A DNA stretch of 64,000 nt from CAYWTS01 sp964461265 (GCA_964461265.1 CAYWTS010000007.1:1-64000); one strand, 5' to 3'; shown: positions 33,704-42,908, counted from the first letter of the stretch. Translations and numbers: made by a program. Notes: a model not told the origin generated them from the letters alone.

Positions 33704-34111
33704 TTAAAAATAATCTTTAACCTCCAATTCTTTCCATTTAATATAATCTTGGATTACGTTCTGTGATGAAATCATAACCTGGAAAGCCACTTCAGCGTCA
33801 TCAAAATAACCAAGGGGATAAGAAGTGTCAGGGATATAATCACCGGGTGATAAAAAATATTTAAGTGCCAGAACAACAGAAGATATAGTTTCGGCATCGA
33901 AATTCCTGTATGTCCTGTTTGCGTGGTCTTCAAGCATTAAGCTGAAAAGCTTAACCTGGTTATGGAGCTTTGGAAACACATTCTTATCGATAATATCAAG
34001 CTTACTGTTTATTTCAGTCTTACGGTTAATAAGCAATTCTACATCTTCATTTCTGACTTTTCTGGCAGTTTCCTTTATTTCTTTTTTAGTTGGTATTTTT
34101 TGTTCGTTCAT
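33704..34111 (-). CDS. DUF1232 (YkvA-like) protein
   Basis: A 135-residue protein. The C-terminal half has VVLALKYFLSPGDYIPDTSY followed by PLGYFDDAEVAFQV, which matches the DUF1232 signature (YxxSPxDxIPD...GxxDD). The N-terminal half is charged and helical. Family function is unknown; the domain is often membrane-associated, but here the hydrophobic segment is short and the protein is probably cytoplasmic. It is the last gene of the long - strand block, 134 nt after murA. Confidence 0.75.
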   Translation of the reverse strand: MNEQKIPTKKEIKETARKVRNEDVELLINRKTEINSKLDIIDKNVFPKLHNQVKLFSLMLEDHANRTYRNFDAETISSVVLALKYFLSPGDYIPDTSYPLGYFDDAEVAFQVMISSQNVIQDYIKWKELEVKDYF

Positions 34112-34245
34112 ATTTTGGTTTATTAATTTTTGTATGTTATGCGGAATTCCCGTTGGTCAATCCCCGCAGTTACTTAATGAACTCCAGCAGTAGCTAAGGT
34201 TTTAGCGTGCAGGTATTAAACTTCATCCCCTGTAAACCCGATACT

Positions 34246-35559
34246 CTAAACTCTTTTTATATTTGCTCCAATACCCCTGAACTTTTCTTCTATATTTTCA
34301 TAGCCGCGGTCTATATGTTCAATGCCAGTAATACAGCTTTCTCCCTTTGCCAGCAAAGCTGCAATAAGATAAGAAAAACCTGCCCTGATATCAGGGACAC
34401 AAATTTTTGCCGGCATAAGCTCCGTAATACCCCTCACTACAGCACTGTGCTTGTAATTAGTATTAACAAAACGGCAAGCAGTGCTGCCAAGGCATTGTGC
34501 ATAAAGCTCGATATCGGCACCCATTTTCTTCAGTTCGTTAACATAACCGAAGCGGTTCTCATAAACAGTTTCGTGTACAATTGAAACACCTTTTGCCTGA
34601 GTAAGAAGTAAAGTGAACGGCGGCTGCCAGTCGGTCATAAATCCCGGATGAACGTCGGTTTCAACAGGGATTGATTTCAATGGTTTTTCGTAAAAGAAAC
34701 GGATACCTTTATCCAATATTTCATAATCTGCACCTATTAAGCGGATCGAGTTCAGAAATGTAATCATATCATCCTGACGGGCACCTATTAAAGTGACTTC
34801 ACCTTTAGATGCAATTGCAGCACAGGCGAATGATGCAGCTTCAAGCCTGTCGGGAATAACATTATGAACAGCTCCGTTAAGCTCCTTTACACCAGTGATT
34901 ATTATTGTGCGGTTAGTATGGATATCTATAATAGCACCCATTTTCTGAAGAAATTTTATCAGGTCGATAATCTCCGGTTCGATTGCTGCATTGTGTATAA
35001 ATGTTTTTCCTTCTGCTAAACAGGAGGATATAATTATATTTTCAGTTGCACCTACCGAAGGATATTCCAGGTTAATATTAGCACCGTAGAGCCTGTTAGC
35101 TTTAAGCAAAAAGAAATTTTTATATTCCCTGATTTCAGCACCCAGTTTTCTTAAGGCATCGAGGTGGAAGTTTATTGGCCTTGTTCCAATACGGTCACCG
35201 CCGAGTTTGGGAATTTTAGCCTCGCCCGTACGGTTTAAAAGCGGACCTGTGGTAAGAATACCGATACGGTTAATTAAACCTAATTCAACAGAGAAAGTTG
35301 TGCTGCTGAAATTCCTTGTCTGAACTATGACTTCGTTTTTATCCCATTTCGAGAATTTTGCACCAAGTGCTTCACATATTTTGCGTGTAATTAAAAGCTC
35401 GCCAATACCGGCCGGGCAGTTTGTAATTTTACATTGTGCATCTGTAAGAAGTGATGATATAAGAAGTTTGGAAGCAGAATTTTTTGCACCGCTTATCCTA
35501 ATTTGACCGTAAAGGGGTTTCCCCCCCTTAACAATAAATCTTGTTTTCTTTTTTATCAT
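34246..35559 (-). CDS. murA: UDP-N-acetylglucosamine 1-carboxyvinyltransferase (MurA), Cys-to-Asp form
   Basis: A 437-residue enolpyruvyl transferase that joins phosphoenolpyruvate to UDP-GlcNAc, the first committed step of peptidoglycan synthesis. Seen: RISGAKNSASKLLISSLL with the catalytic Lys, YPSVGATENIIISSC, and PDRLEAASFACAAIASKGEV. The active-site loop, normally PGGC-x-IG, reads KLGGDRIGTRP, with Asp122 in place of the Cys that fosfomycin alkylates. The enzyme with Asp is known to be active and fosfomycin-insensitive in mycobacteria and chlamydiae. Overall length and domains are normal, so it should be functional. Confidence 0.92.
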   Translation of the reverse strand: MIKKKTRFIVKGGKPLYGQIRISGAKNSASKLLISSLLTDAQCKITNCPAGIGELLITRKICEALGAKFSKWDKNEVIVQTRNFSSTTFSVELGLINRIGILTTGPLLNRTGEAKIPKLGGDRIGTRPINFHLDALRKLGAEIREYKNFFLLKANRLYGANINLEYPSVGATENIIISSCLAEGKTFIHNAAIEPEIIDLIKFLQKMGAIIDIHTNRTIIITGVKELNGAVHNVIPDRLEAASFACAAIASKGEVTLIGARQDDMITFLNSIRLIGADYEILDKGIRFFYEKPLKSIPVETDVHPGFMTDWQPPFTLLLTQAKGVSIVHETVYENRFGYVNELKKMGADIELYAQCLGSTACRFVNTNYKHSAVVRGITELMPAKICVPDIRAGFSYLIAALLAKGESCITGIEHIDRGYENIEEKFRGIGANIKRV

Positions 35560-35602
35560 TATTTTGTTTCAACCAGTCTGTGTACAAGCAGTAAGCTGAA
35601 CA

Positions 35603-35626
35603 GATTCCCTCTTGAGCGGGAATGAC
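35603..35626. repeat. REP-like palindrome between accA and murA
   Basis: On the - strand the sequence reads GTCATTCCCGCTCAAGAGGG-AATC: ATTCCC pairs with GGGAAT around GCTCAAGA. It is the same form as the units at 187-232 and, more loosely, 26293-26313. It sits 7 nt after the accA stop. Confidence 0.6.
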
Positions 35627-35632
35627 AGCAAA

Positions 35633-36583
35633 TTACCCTTCCCAGTATCCCATTGCACTGTACTTTTTAATACGCAAGTCGAGGAATTTATCAGGGTTGA
35701 TTTTTTCAAGCGATATCAGTTCTTCAAGTAAAACTTCTTTCAAAATCCTGGCTGCTTCTTGGTGGCTGCGGTGTGCACCGCCTTCCGGTTCGGGCACAAT
35801 CCTGTCAATAATGCCGTGTTTCAACAAATCCGGGGCTGTAAGCTGAAGTGCTTCTGCAGCCTGTTCTTTATAATCCCAGCTGCGGAAAAGAATACTTGAA
35901 CATGACTCAGGTGATATCACCGAATACCAGCAGTACTGCAGCATAAGTGTTCTGTCACCCACCCCGATTCCGAAAGCACCTCCAGAAGCACCTTCTCCAA
36001 TTATACATACAATAATAGGTGTTTTCAACCTCGACATTTCCTGGATATTGCGTGCAATTGCTTCAGCCTGCCCGCGTTCTTCGGCATCAATACCCGGATT
36101 AGCCCCTGGTGTATCTATGAGTGTAATAACAGGTCTTCCGAATTTCTCAGCAAGTTTCATCAGTCTTAAAGCTTTGCGGTAACCGTCCGGGTTCATCATA
36201 CCGAAATTGCGGTAAATATTAGATTTGGTGTCTCTGCCCTTTTGCTGACCGATTATCATAACCGGTTTATTATCGAGCATGGCGAATCCGCCAACTACAG
36301 CTTTATCATCCTTATAATTCCTGTCGCCGTGCAGTTCATGAAAATGCTCAGTCATTAAGTAAATGTAATCGAGGCTGTAAGGTCTATCGGGGTGTCGTGC
36401 TATTTGCACAATCTGCCATCTGGTTAAATTCTGGTAAACCTGCAACCGCAGTTCGTTAACTTTTTTCTCGAGTTTATTAATTTCCACCGAAATGTCAAAC
36501 TCACCTGAGAATTTACGCATTTCATCGATTTTTTGCTCAAGCTCAATAATCGGTTTTTCAAATTCAAGTATAAAACCCTTCAT
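35633..36583 (-). CDS. accA: acetyl-CoA carboxylase carboxyltransferase subunit alpha
   Basis: A 316-residue alpha subunit of the carboxyltransferase that moves CO2 from biotin to acetyl-CoA in fatty-acid synthesis. Seen: the N-terminal helical segment; HPDRPYSLDYIYLMTEHFHE followed by LHGDRNYKDDKAVVGG; NFGMMNPDGYRKALRLM; LIDTPGANPGIDAEERGQ; and GEGASGGAFGIGVGDRTLML with the oxyanion-forming glycines. Its start overlaps the end of the glycosyltransferase fusion gene by 4 nt, so in this layout fatty-acid synthesis is coupled to the surface-polysaccharide transcript. accD is not in the window. Confidence 0.96.
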   Translation of the reverse strand: MKGFILEFEKPIIELEQKIDEMRKFSGEFDISVEINKLEKKVNELRLQVYQNLTRWQIVQIARHPDRPYSLDYIYLMTEHFHELHGDRNYKDDKAVVGGFAMLDNKPVMIIGQQKGRDTKSNIYRNFGMMNPDGYRKALRLMKLAEKFGRPVITLIDTPGANPGIDAEERGQAEAIARNIQEMSRLKTPIIVCIIGEGASGGAFGIGVGDRTLMLQYCWYSVISPESCSSILFRSWDYKEQAAEALQLTAPDLLKHGIIDRIVPEPEGGAHRSHQEAARILKEVLLEELISLEKINPDKFLDLRIKKYSAMGYWEG

Positions 36584-38583
36584 AACTTATTTATTTTCTT
36601 TCTAAATATGAATAGTGATAAAGTCTTTAATAATATTTCAAGATCAAACCAAAAAGACTGGTTCTTAGCGTAATAATAATTGAAGTATTCGATATCATCA
36701 CTGCTTAATTCTCTGTAATAATTAATTTGAACAAGTCCTGTTAAACCGTGCTTACCAAGATATTGTTTGCCTGCAGAAGTAGTATCCCAGGTTGCCCTTC
36801 CAACAAAACTGTACTTCCCATTAATTACCTGCGGGATAAGTAAAAGTTTCTTATGAAATTTATGGCTGCTTTCTCTACTGTTTGCAAGTTTTGAATATAA
36901 AAATGCTGCCGGGAAAAGAGAAACTAAACAAATCAGCCCGAATATTAAATCAAAACATCTTTTAACAAATATATTAATTTTCTTGTTGATATTATATTCA
37001 ATCTGCATAAGATAGATATTCCCTATCCTATCAAGCTGTGATTTACCAAGAATAAGATCGCTATCGCCTGATAAAATTTTATAATTCAAATTAAAATTTT
37101 TCAGATTCCACATAGTATCAATCACCTGCTGGTTGGTAAGCACATTCTTTGCAAAAATAATCTCCTTAACTTTATATGCTTTAACAACATCTCCGATATT
37201 GTTCAAATTACCGATATATTCATCCGAATGTTTCGGATTTGCACTGATATATCCTATAAAATAATGATAAGAATCGGGGCGGTGTTTATGCTTAGTTAAG
37301 AACTTTTCAGTATCGGTGTTTTTACCTACAACTAGGGTATTATAAGCTTTATAGATTAAATTTTTCTGTGATGAATATTCTTTAATTTTTACAATAAGAC
37401 GCCACAATCCCAGTAATGCGAATATATAAGCAGCTGACCTTAAAACCACAACCCTTGAAAAAGCATATTCTTTAAAATAATACGTAAAAGCGGAGTTCAC
37501 AAAAAAGCCTATAAGTATTGCACTGAAAGGTTTCATGAGTGAAAAACGGTTGGTTTGCTTGTAGCTCCCTACAAATGTTAGTGCCGTTAACCAAATAATT
37601 GTATAGACAATAATTGGAACAGTGTATGCTTCGAGAGGAAAGTATTCAAATCTTAAATAAATTGAAGCCAGCTGCGCTACAATAATAAGGATGAGATCCA
37701 GTATTGCAGGATAGGTATTTGCAATAAATCGCTTAAGGTAAGAGAAAAAGGAGCGGTAACTTATGCTGATTCGAATCAGAAAGTTTAATATCCATGAGCT
37801 TTGTTTCAGATTCTTTTCAGCAAATATTTTCATCGCACCGTAAAAGTTATTAACATAGGAAACGCTGCTTTTGCGGGTACTTTCTCCTTTATAATGGATT
37901 ATGCTTGTACCGCTGTAGTAATAATTTTTATAACCGGCATTCTTAATCCTGAAACACAAGTCTATATCTTCACCGTACATAAAATAATCTTCATCGAAAC
38001 CTCCGACCTGTTCAAAGATACGCCTGCTTATAAACATAAAAGCACCGACAATTGCATCTACTTCATAAGTTTCGTTTTCATCGAGGTAGGTAAGATTATA
38101 CCTGGCAAATTTTCTGCTTTTAGGAAATAACCTGCTTAATCCGATCATTCTATAAATTGCGACCGATGCAGACGGAAAACTTCTGCGGCAAGCCAGGTCA
38201 AGTTTTCCATTCGGTAAAACAAGCTTGCAGGTTAGTGCTCCTGCTAAAGGATTCTGTTTATAATAATCCAGGCATTTTGTTAATGTATCTTCCTGTAAAA
38301 TTGTATCGGGATTCAAAATTAACAGATAGTCACCGCTTGCCTGACGAACCCCGATATTATTTGCCTTCGCAAATCCGAAATTGGACTCATTTTCAATTAT
38401 CTTTAAATTTTCGAGATGCGGAAATTTCTTCTGTATGAATTCAACACTGCCGTCAAATGAATTATTATCTACAACTATTATTTCTGTATTAACTTTTTTC
38501 GAAGCATCTAAGATAGATGTAATGCAGTTAGCAAGATGCTCTTTTACGTTAAAGTTTACGATTATAATAGAAAGCTCCGGCAT
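36580..38583 (-). CDS. GT2 glycosyltransferase fused to a degenerate sugar-phosphate transferase
   Basis: A 667-residue fusion. Residues 1-about 260 are a GT2 glycosyltransferase: LSIIIVNFNVKEHLANCITS, IVVDNNSFDGS, LILNPDTIL, and the rhamnosyltransferase-like GGFDEDYFMYGEDIDLCFRI. Residues about 290-410 form about four to five spans, and about 415-540 a CoA-binding-like domain (NTLVVGKNTDTEKFL). The C-terminus (about 545-667) resembles polyprenyl-phosphate sugar-1-phosphate transferases (VKRCFDLIFGLICLVSLFP, GKYSFVGRATW, GLTGLVQINYYRE). It lacks the FYKQERIG/KFRSM block and the catalytic Asp-Glu (DEIPQLWN in the neighbour becomes LLIPQVIN). The second half is therefore probably non-catalytic. 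Confidence 0.82.
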   Translation of the reverse strand: MPELSIIIVNFNVKEHLANCITSILDASKKVNTEIIVVDNNSFDGSVEFIQKKFPHLENLKIIENESNFGFAKANNIGVRQASGDYLLILNPDTILQEDTLTKCLDYYKQNPLAGALTCKLVLPNGKLDLACRRSFPSASVAIYRMIGLSRLFPKSRKFARYNLTYLDENETYEVDAIVGAFMFISRRIFEQVGGFDEDYFMYGEDIDLCFRIKNAGYKNYYYSGTSIIHYKGESTRKSSVSYVNNFYGAMKIFAEKNLKQSSWILNFLIRISISYRSFFSYLKRFIANTYPAILDLILIIVAQLASIYLRFEYFPLEAYTVPIIVYTIIWLTALTFVGSYKQTNRFSLMKPFSAILIGFFVNSAFTYYFKEYAFSRVVVLRSAAYIFALLGLWRLIVKIKEYSSQKNLIYKAYNTLVVGKNTDTEKFLTKHKHRPDSYHYFIGYISANPKHSDEYIGNLNNIGDVVKAYKVKEIIFAKNVLTNQQVIDTMWNLKNFNLNYKILSGDSDLILGKSQLDRIGNIYLMQIEYNINKKINIFVKRCFDLIFGLICLVSLFPAAFLYSKLANSRESSHKFHKKLLLIPQVINGKYSFVGRATWDTTSAGKQYLGKHGLTGLVQINYYRELSSDDIEYFNYYYAKNQSFWFDLEILLKTLSLFIFRKKINKL

Positions 38584-38589
38584 CAGATG

Positions 38590-39309
38590 CTAAATTTTAT
38601 TAAATAATGACATAAATCTAAGTTTCCAAACCATAAACATTGCTTCGTGTACTATTTTTTTTGACATTTTAGATACACCTTCGCGGCGGTCAATAAAAAC
38701 AATTGGGATCTCGGTTAGTTTAAAACCTTTCTTCCATAACCTGTATTTCATTTCAATCTGGAAAGAATATCCGTTCGATTTAACCGAATCAAGGTCAATT
38801 TGCTTTAATGCTTCGACCCTGTAACACATAAAGCCCGCTGTAACATCTTTTACCGGTAAAAAAGTAATAAGCCTTGTATAATAACTGGCAAAAATACTTA
38901 TTATCAGTCTGTTTAAAGGCCAGTTAACAACTGCAATGCCTTTAATATACCTTGAACCGATTACAAGATCGTAATTTTTAATTTTTTCTAAGAATTCAGG
39001 AATTGTATTCGGATCGTGTGAAAAATCCGCATCCATCTCGAAAACAAAATCGTAAACATTTTGGATAGCGTATTTAAATCCAGTTATATATGCCGTTCCT
39101 AGTCCCATTTTCTTTTCTCTGTCGATAACATAAACGTTTTGTTTTCCCAAATCTTTAACCAGCTTTGACGTACCGTCGGAGGAATTATCATCTACAACAA
39201 GTATATCAAGTTTTACATCCTTAATATTTAATGAATCGATTGCTTCAACAAGCTTGACGATATTATCAGCTTCATTAAAAGTAGGAATTATGATTAATGC
39301 CTTTTGCAT
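38590..39309 (-). CDS. Dpm1-like polyprenyl-phosphate glycosyltransferase (GT2)
   Basis: A 239-residue enzyme of the dolichol-phosphate mannose synthase type, which loads a sugar from a nucleotide onto a polyprenyl phosphate for use on the outer face of the membrane. Seen: ALIIIPTFNEADNIVKLVEA, LDILVVDDNSSDGTSKLV, VFEMDADFSHDPNTIPEFL, VIGSRYIKG, VKDVTAGFMCYRVEALKQID and FIDRREGVSKMSKKIV. It has no C-terminal membrane span. The ArnT-like protein at 60506 could use its product. It overlaps the aminotransferase gene by one base. Confidence 0.88.
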   Translation of the reverse strand: MQKALIIIPTFNEADNIVKLVEAIDSLNIKDVKLDILVVDDNSSDGTSKLVKDLGKQNVYVIDREKKMGLGTAYITGFKYAIQNVYDFVFEMDADFSHDPNTIPEFLEKIKNYDLVIGSRYIKGIAVVNWPLNRLIISIFASYYTRLITFLPVKDVTAGFMCYRVEALKQIDLDSVKSNGYSFQIEMKYRLWKKGFKLTEIPIVFIDRREGVSKMSKKIVHEAMFMVWKLRFMSLFNKI

Positions 39310-40418
39310 CAGACAGATTTTAAGAATTTAATTACAAAAGATGAAATATATTCTACTTGTTCAATGCTTAACTCACTGTGCATAGGCAGTGAAATAACCT
39401 CTTTGCAAAGTTTTTCGGAAACCGGAAAATCTCCTTCCTTGTAATCGTATCTGTAAGCTTTTTGGAGATGCAATGGAACAGGGTAATAAATCATTGACGG
39501 AATATCGTTATCTTTCAGGAATGAATGTAATTTATCCCTGTCTTTTATCTTTATCGTATACTGATGGTAAATGTGCCTGTTATACGGTAATACAAAGGGA
39601 ATTTGCACATGAGAGCTAAGCAATAAGTTATATTCAGATGCTGCTCTAATTCTTGCTTTATTATATTTCTCGAGATATTTTAATTTCACATTAAGTATTG
39701 CAGCTTGAACAGAATCGAGTCTGCTGTTAATACCCGGAATTTCATGGTAGTATCTTTCACGCGAGCCATGAGAAGCAATCATTCTCATTTTATCAGCAAG
39801 CCCGTTATCGTTAGTTGTAACCATACCCGCATCACCGTAAGCACCCAGGTTTTTGCTGGGGAAAAAACTCAAAGCCCCGATATGCCCGATATTAGCAACT
39901 TTATTCCCTTTATATTCAGCCCCTATAGCCTGAGCAGCATCCTCGATAACAACAAGATTATAAGAATTTGCAAGATTCATTATCCTGTCCATTTCAGCGG
40001 ATTGACCGTAAAGATGAACAGGAATTATTGCTTTTGTTTTCCGGGTTATCTTTTCTTCTATCTTATTAACATCAATATTAAATGTATCTTCATTAACATC
40101 AACGTAGATTGGTTTAGCACCAAGAATAGCAATGGTTTCGGTGGTAGCTACAAAAGTAAAGGGTGTGGTTATGATTTCATCCCCCGGTTTAATATTTACA
40201 GCCATCATGGCAATTTGCAGAGCCTCGGTACCTGATGCACATCCGATTGCGTGTTTGCATCCTAAATAGGCAGAAATATTTTTCTCAAATTCACGTACAA
40301 TTTGCCCCTGTATAAACTGTGTGGAATCGAGGACACTTTGAATGGCTGCGTTTATTTCAGATTTAATCTCCATATACTGAGTCTTTAAATCAACCATTTT
40401 TATATCGAAACTTTTCAA
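39309..40418 (-). CDS. DegT/DnrJ/EryC1/StrS-family sugar aminotransferase
   Basis: A 369-residue PLP enzyme that transfers an amino group to a nucleotide-linked keto-sugar. Seen: MVDLKTQYMEIKSEINAAIQ, GCASGTEALQIAMMA, ITTPFTFVATTETIAILGAK, VIEDAAQAIGAEYKG, and the cofactor-binding lysine in SFFPSKNLGAYGDAGMV. Another conserved piece is HGSRERYYHEIPGINSRLD. It implies an amino-sugar in the polysaccharide made by this locus. It lies between the sugar-phosphate transferase (1-nt gap) and the Dpm1-like gene (1-nt overlap). Confidence 0.92.
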   Translation of the reverse strand: MKSFDIKMVDLKTQYMEIKSEINAAIQSVLDSTQFIQGQIVREFEKNISAYLGCKHAIGCASGTEALQIAMMAVNIKPGDEIITTPFTFVATTETIAILGAKPIYVDVNEDTFNIDVNKIEEKITRKTKAIIPVHLYGQSAEMDRIMNLANSYNLVVIEDAAQAIGAEYKGNKVANIGHIGALSFFPSKNLGAYGDAGMVTTNDNGLADKMRMIASHGSRERYYHEIPGINSRLDSVQAAILNVKLKYLEKYNKARIRAASEYNLLLSSHVQIPFVLPYNRHIYHQYTIKIKDRDKLHSFLKDNDIPSMIYYPVPLHLQKAYRYDYKEGDFPVSEKLCKEVISLPMHSELSIEQVEYISSFVIKFLKSV

Positions 40419-40419
40419 A

Positions 40420-41796
40420 TTAATGCCCTTTCATGAAAATTATCACAATTAATGTATTTGCCATTATCTTAAAATCAAGCCGTAACGACATATTCTCGAT
40501 ATAATAGAAATCATAATTCAGCTTCACTTTCACATCATCAAGAGACGAATCATATTTATGTTTAACCTGAGCCCATCCCGTAATACCGGGTTTAATACTA
40601 AGTCTTTTATAATAATACGGGAATTCTTTTTTAAACAGTTCCACAAAATGAGGTCTTTCAGGTCTCGGACCTACTAAACTCATCTCGTTCTTTAAGACAT
40701 TCCATAATTGCGGTATTTCATCAAAATAAACTTTTCTCATTATCCTCCCAACTTTAGTAATTCTATGATCACGCTCACCCGCCCATTCAGGCCCGTACTC
40801 TTCTGCATTAACAATCATCGATCTGAATTTATACATTGTAAACAGTTTGCTGTTTTTCCCTATCCTTTCCTGTTTATAAAATATCGGACCTTTTGAAGTC
40901 AATTTAATTAACAAAATCATAATAATAATAAATGGCAAAGCACATACTAAAACCAGTACCGAAATAATCACATCTATTACTCTCTTCAAGATCCTCGAGG
41001 TATAAGGCAATATTTCAGGCATTACTTCAATAAGCGGGACGCCATAAATCTGATTTGTCTTTACCAGACCGCTAACTATTTCATAGGTATCCGGCATTAT
41101 TTTCAGGTTTACCTTACCCTGTGGTGAATATTTAATTATATCGAATAACTTATCTTTCTCCTTAGATTCCAGTGCTACAAGAATCTCGGTGATACCAAAT
41201 TTTTCAATTATCACAGGTAATTCTCTAAGTTCTCCTAAAACATTTTTTTCAGTGCTCTTTTTTAAAGAAACAAATCCCTTAATATTATAACCAAGCTGTT
41301 TATATCTTCCTATCAGCGAGTTCAGATCCATCGCTCTGGGACCGGTTCCCACTATCAGCGTATTCCTTACTCCTATTCCTTTTTCAAGCAGAGTTATTTG
41401 AAAACTACGTATTATTATTCTGCCTGCACTTACACACAATATCATCAATCCCCAGTAAATCAGAATTAATAATCTAGATATTACGTGAGCACCGTTGATA
41501 AAATCGTCTATAAAAATAACAAAAAACAACAGAATACACCCTAAGCTGACAGATTTTACAATCGATGAAAACTCATCGAACCGAGACCTGACAAACCATA
41601 CCTGATACATACCCAAAAACGAGAAAATAATAATCCAGTACACATAAATTATTACAAGAGGCAAGATGAAGGATGGTGATGTTGTAAATATTATCCACCC
41701 CGACTCAACGCGAATGTAATAATACAATCCCCACGCAAGATTAATAAAAATAAAATCAGAAATAATAAGCAAAAATATTTCTTTAGACTTGGACAA
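40420..41796 (-). CDS. undecaprenyl-phosphate sugar-1-phosphate transferase (initiating enzyme)
   Basis: A 458-residue WbaP/WcaJ-type enzyme that starts the repeat unit by placing a sugar-1-phosphate on undecaprenyl phosphate. Seen: about four N-terminal spans; a Rossmann-like middle domain (TLIVGTGPRAMDLNSLIG); the membrane re-entrant helix (VIDVIISVLVLVCALPFIII); GPIFYKQERIGKNSKLFTMY followed by KFRSM; the catalytic YFDEIPQLWNVLKNEMSLVG followed by PRPERP; and IKPGITGWAQVKHKYDSSLD. All motifs are intact, in contrast to the fused paralogue at 36580. A 163-nt AT-rich gap without features separates it from the upstream gene. Confidence 0.93.
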   Translation of the reverse strand: MSKSKEIFLLIISDFIFINLAWGLYYYIRVESGWIIFTTSPSFILPLVIIYVYWIIIFSFLGMYQVWFVRSRFDEFSSIVKSVSLGCILLFFVIFIDDFINGAHVISRLLILIYWGLMILCVSAGRIIIRSFQITLLEKGIGVRNTLIVGTGPRAMDLNSLIGRYKQLGYNIKGFVSLKKSTEKNVLGELRELPVIIEKFGITEILVALESKEKDKLFDIIKYSPQGKVNLKIMPDTYEIVSGLVKTNQIYGVPLIEVMPEILPYTSRILKRVIDVIISVLVLVCALPFIIIMILLIKLTSKGPIFYKQERIGKNSKLFTMYKFRSMIVNAEEYGPEWAGERDHRITKVGRIMRKVYFDEIPQLWNVLKNEMSLVGPRPERPHFVELFKKEFPYYYKRLSIKPGITGWAQVKHKYDSSLDDVKVKLNYDFYYIENMSLRLDFKIMANTLIVIIFMKGH

Positions 41797-41959
41797 TGAT
41801 AAAAATTCAAGAAATTATTAACTCCCAAATCAATAAATTAAGACAGTCCTTATACAATACTATTTTTACTGTGTGATAATAAGAGGTAATGTTCAACTAT
41901 ATTTTTAATTTAATATTAAAAAAACAAATAAGATTAAATGTAAAAAATGAAATAATTAC

Positions 41960-42745
41960 CTAAATTTTAGGTTTCAACAAATATTTATGTTTGTAAAAGT
42001 AATAAATCAACCCTTTAATATGTTCGAAAGTAGTTTTGGTAAACATATTTCTTGACATACGCTGATAATGATGTTTTGCTGAAACAAAAGGGTAATAAAC
42101 AATTTTATATCCTTTTTGCCAAATCCTTAAACAATAATCGATATCTTCTGGACCTGCAAAATATTTTTCGTCAAGTGTACCTACAATATCTATTAATTCT
42201 CTTTTAAAGACCCAAAAGGCAGCAACAGCATAATCTATTTCTTTTATTGTATTATGATCCCAATCTGCCAGCAGCTGGGTACGGTATATTTTCATATTTT
42301 TTACAAAATGAAGAAAATCCAACCTCCTGAGAATGGGTGTATAGATTTTAATAAAATGCTTGCAACTGTTTTGTATGCATCCGTCATTTAATATCAACTT
42401 CGGTGAAATAAGCCCCGTCTTTTCATCAGACTTAAGGTAATCAATAAGCTTTTTGAAAGTATCATATTCCAGTAATTCTATATCAGAATCCACAAATGCT
42501 ATAAACTCACCCTTAGCTACTTTCAAACCTTTATTACGTTGTGTTATTCCAAGATTCGTTTTATTTCTAATGATAATCACATCTTTAAATTCCTTATACA
42601 GCATCTCAATTGTATTATCGGTAGAGCCATTATCAACAATAATAATTTCAAAATCTACATTATTTGTGTACTTATATATTGAGTTCAGGCAATCCCTCAG
42701 ATAATCCTTGGTATTCCATGTCATAATAATAATAGATAAAGTCAT
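41960..42745 (-). CDS. GT2 glycosyltransferase
   Basis: A 261-residue inverting glycosyltransferase of the rhamnosyltransferase-like group. Seen: LSIIIMTWNTKDYLRDCLNS, IIIVDNGSTDNTIEML, GEFIAFVDSDIELLEYD with the metal-binding DSD, FWVFKRELIDIVGTLDEKYF and GPEDIDYCLRIWQKGYKIVY. No membrane span, so it acts at the cytoplasmic face on a lipid-linked intermediate. Donor and acceptor cannot be told from sequence. Its gene is flanked by 163-nt AT-rich gaps on both sides, unlike most of the tightly packed locus. Confidence 0.88.
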   Translation of the reverse strand: MTLSIIIMTWNTKDYLRDCLNSIYKYTNNVDFEIIIVDNGSTDNTIEMLYKEFKDVIIIRNKTNLGITQRNKGLKVAKGEFIAFVDSDIELLEYDTFKKLIDYLKSDEKTGLISPKLILNDGCIQNSCKHFIKIYTPILRRLDFLHFVKNMKIYRTQLLADWDHNTIKEIDYAVAAFWVFKRELIDIVGTLDEKYFAGPEDIDYCLRIWQKGYKIVYYPFVSAKHHYQRMSRNMFTKTTFEHIKGLIYYFYKHKYLLKPKI

Positions 42746-42908
42746 GTCGTAATATTTTGCTATAATTTAAAAGTTAACAAGAATTATAACTAATATTTAT
42801 TAACTTCAAAGGCACATTGTATTAAAATAATTATAATAAATTCCATAATCTTTAAATAATTTCAAATTATTTATATTTTACAAAAAATTTATTAAGTGTG
42901 GAATCAAA

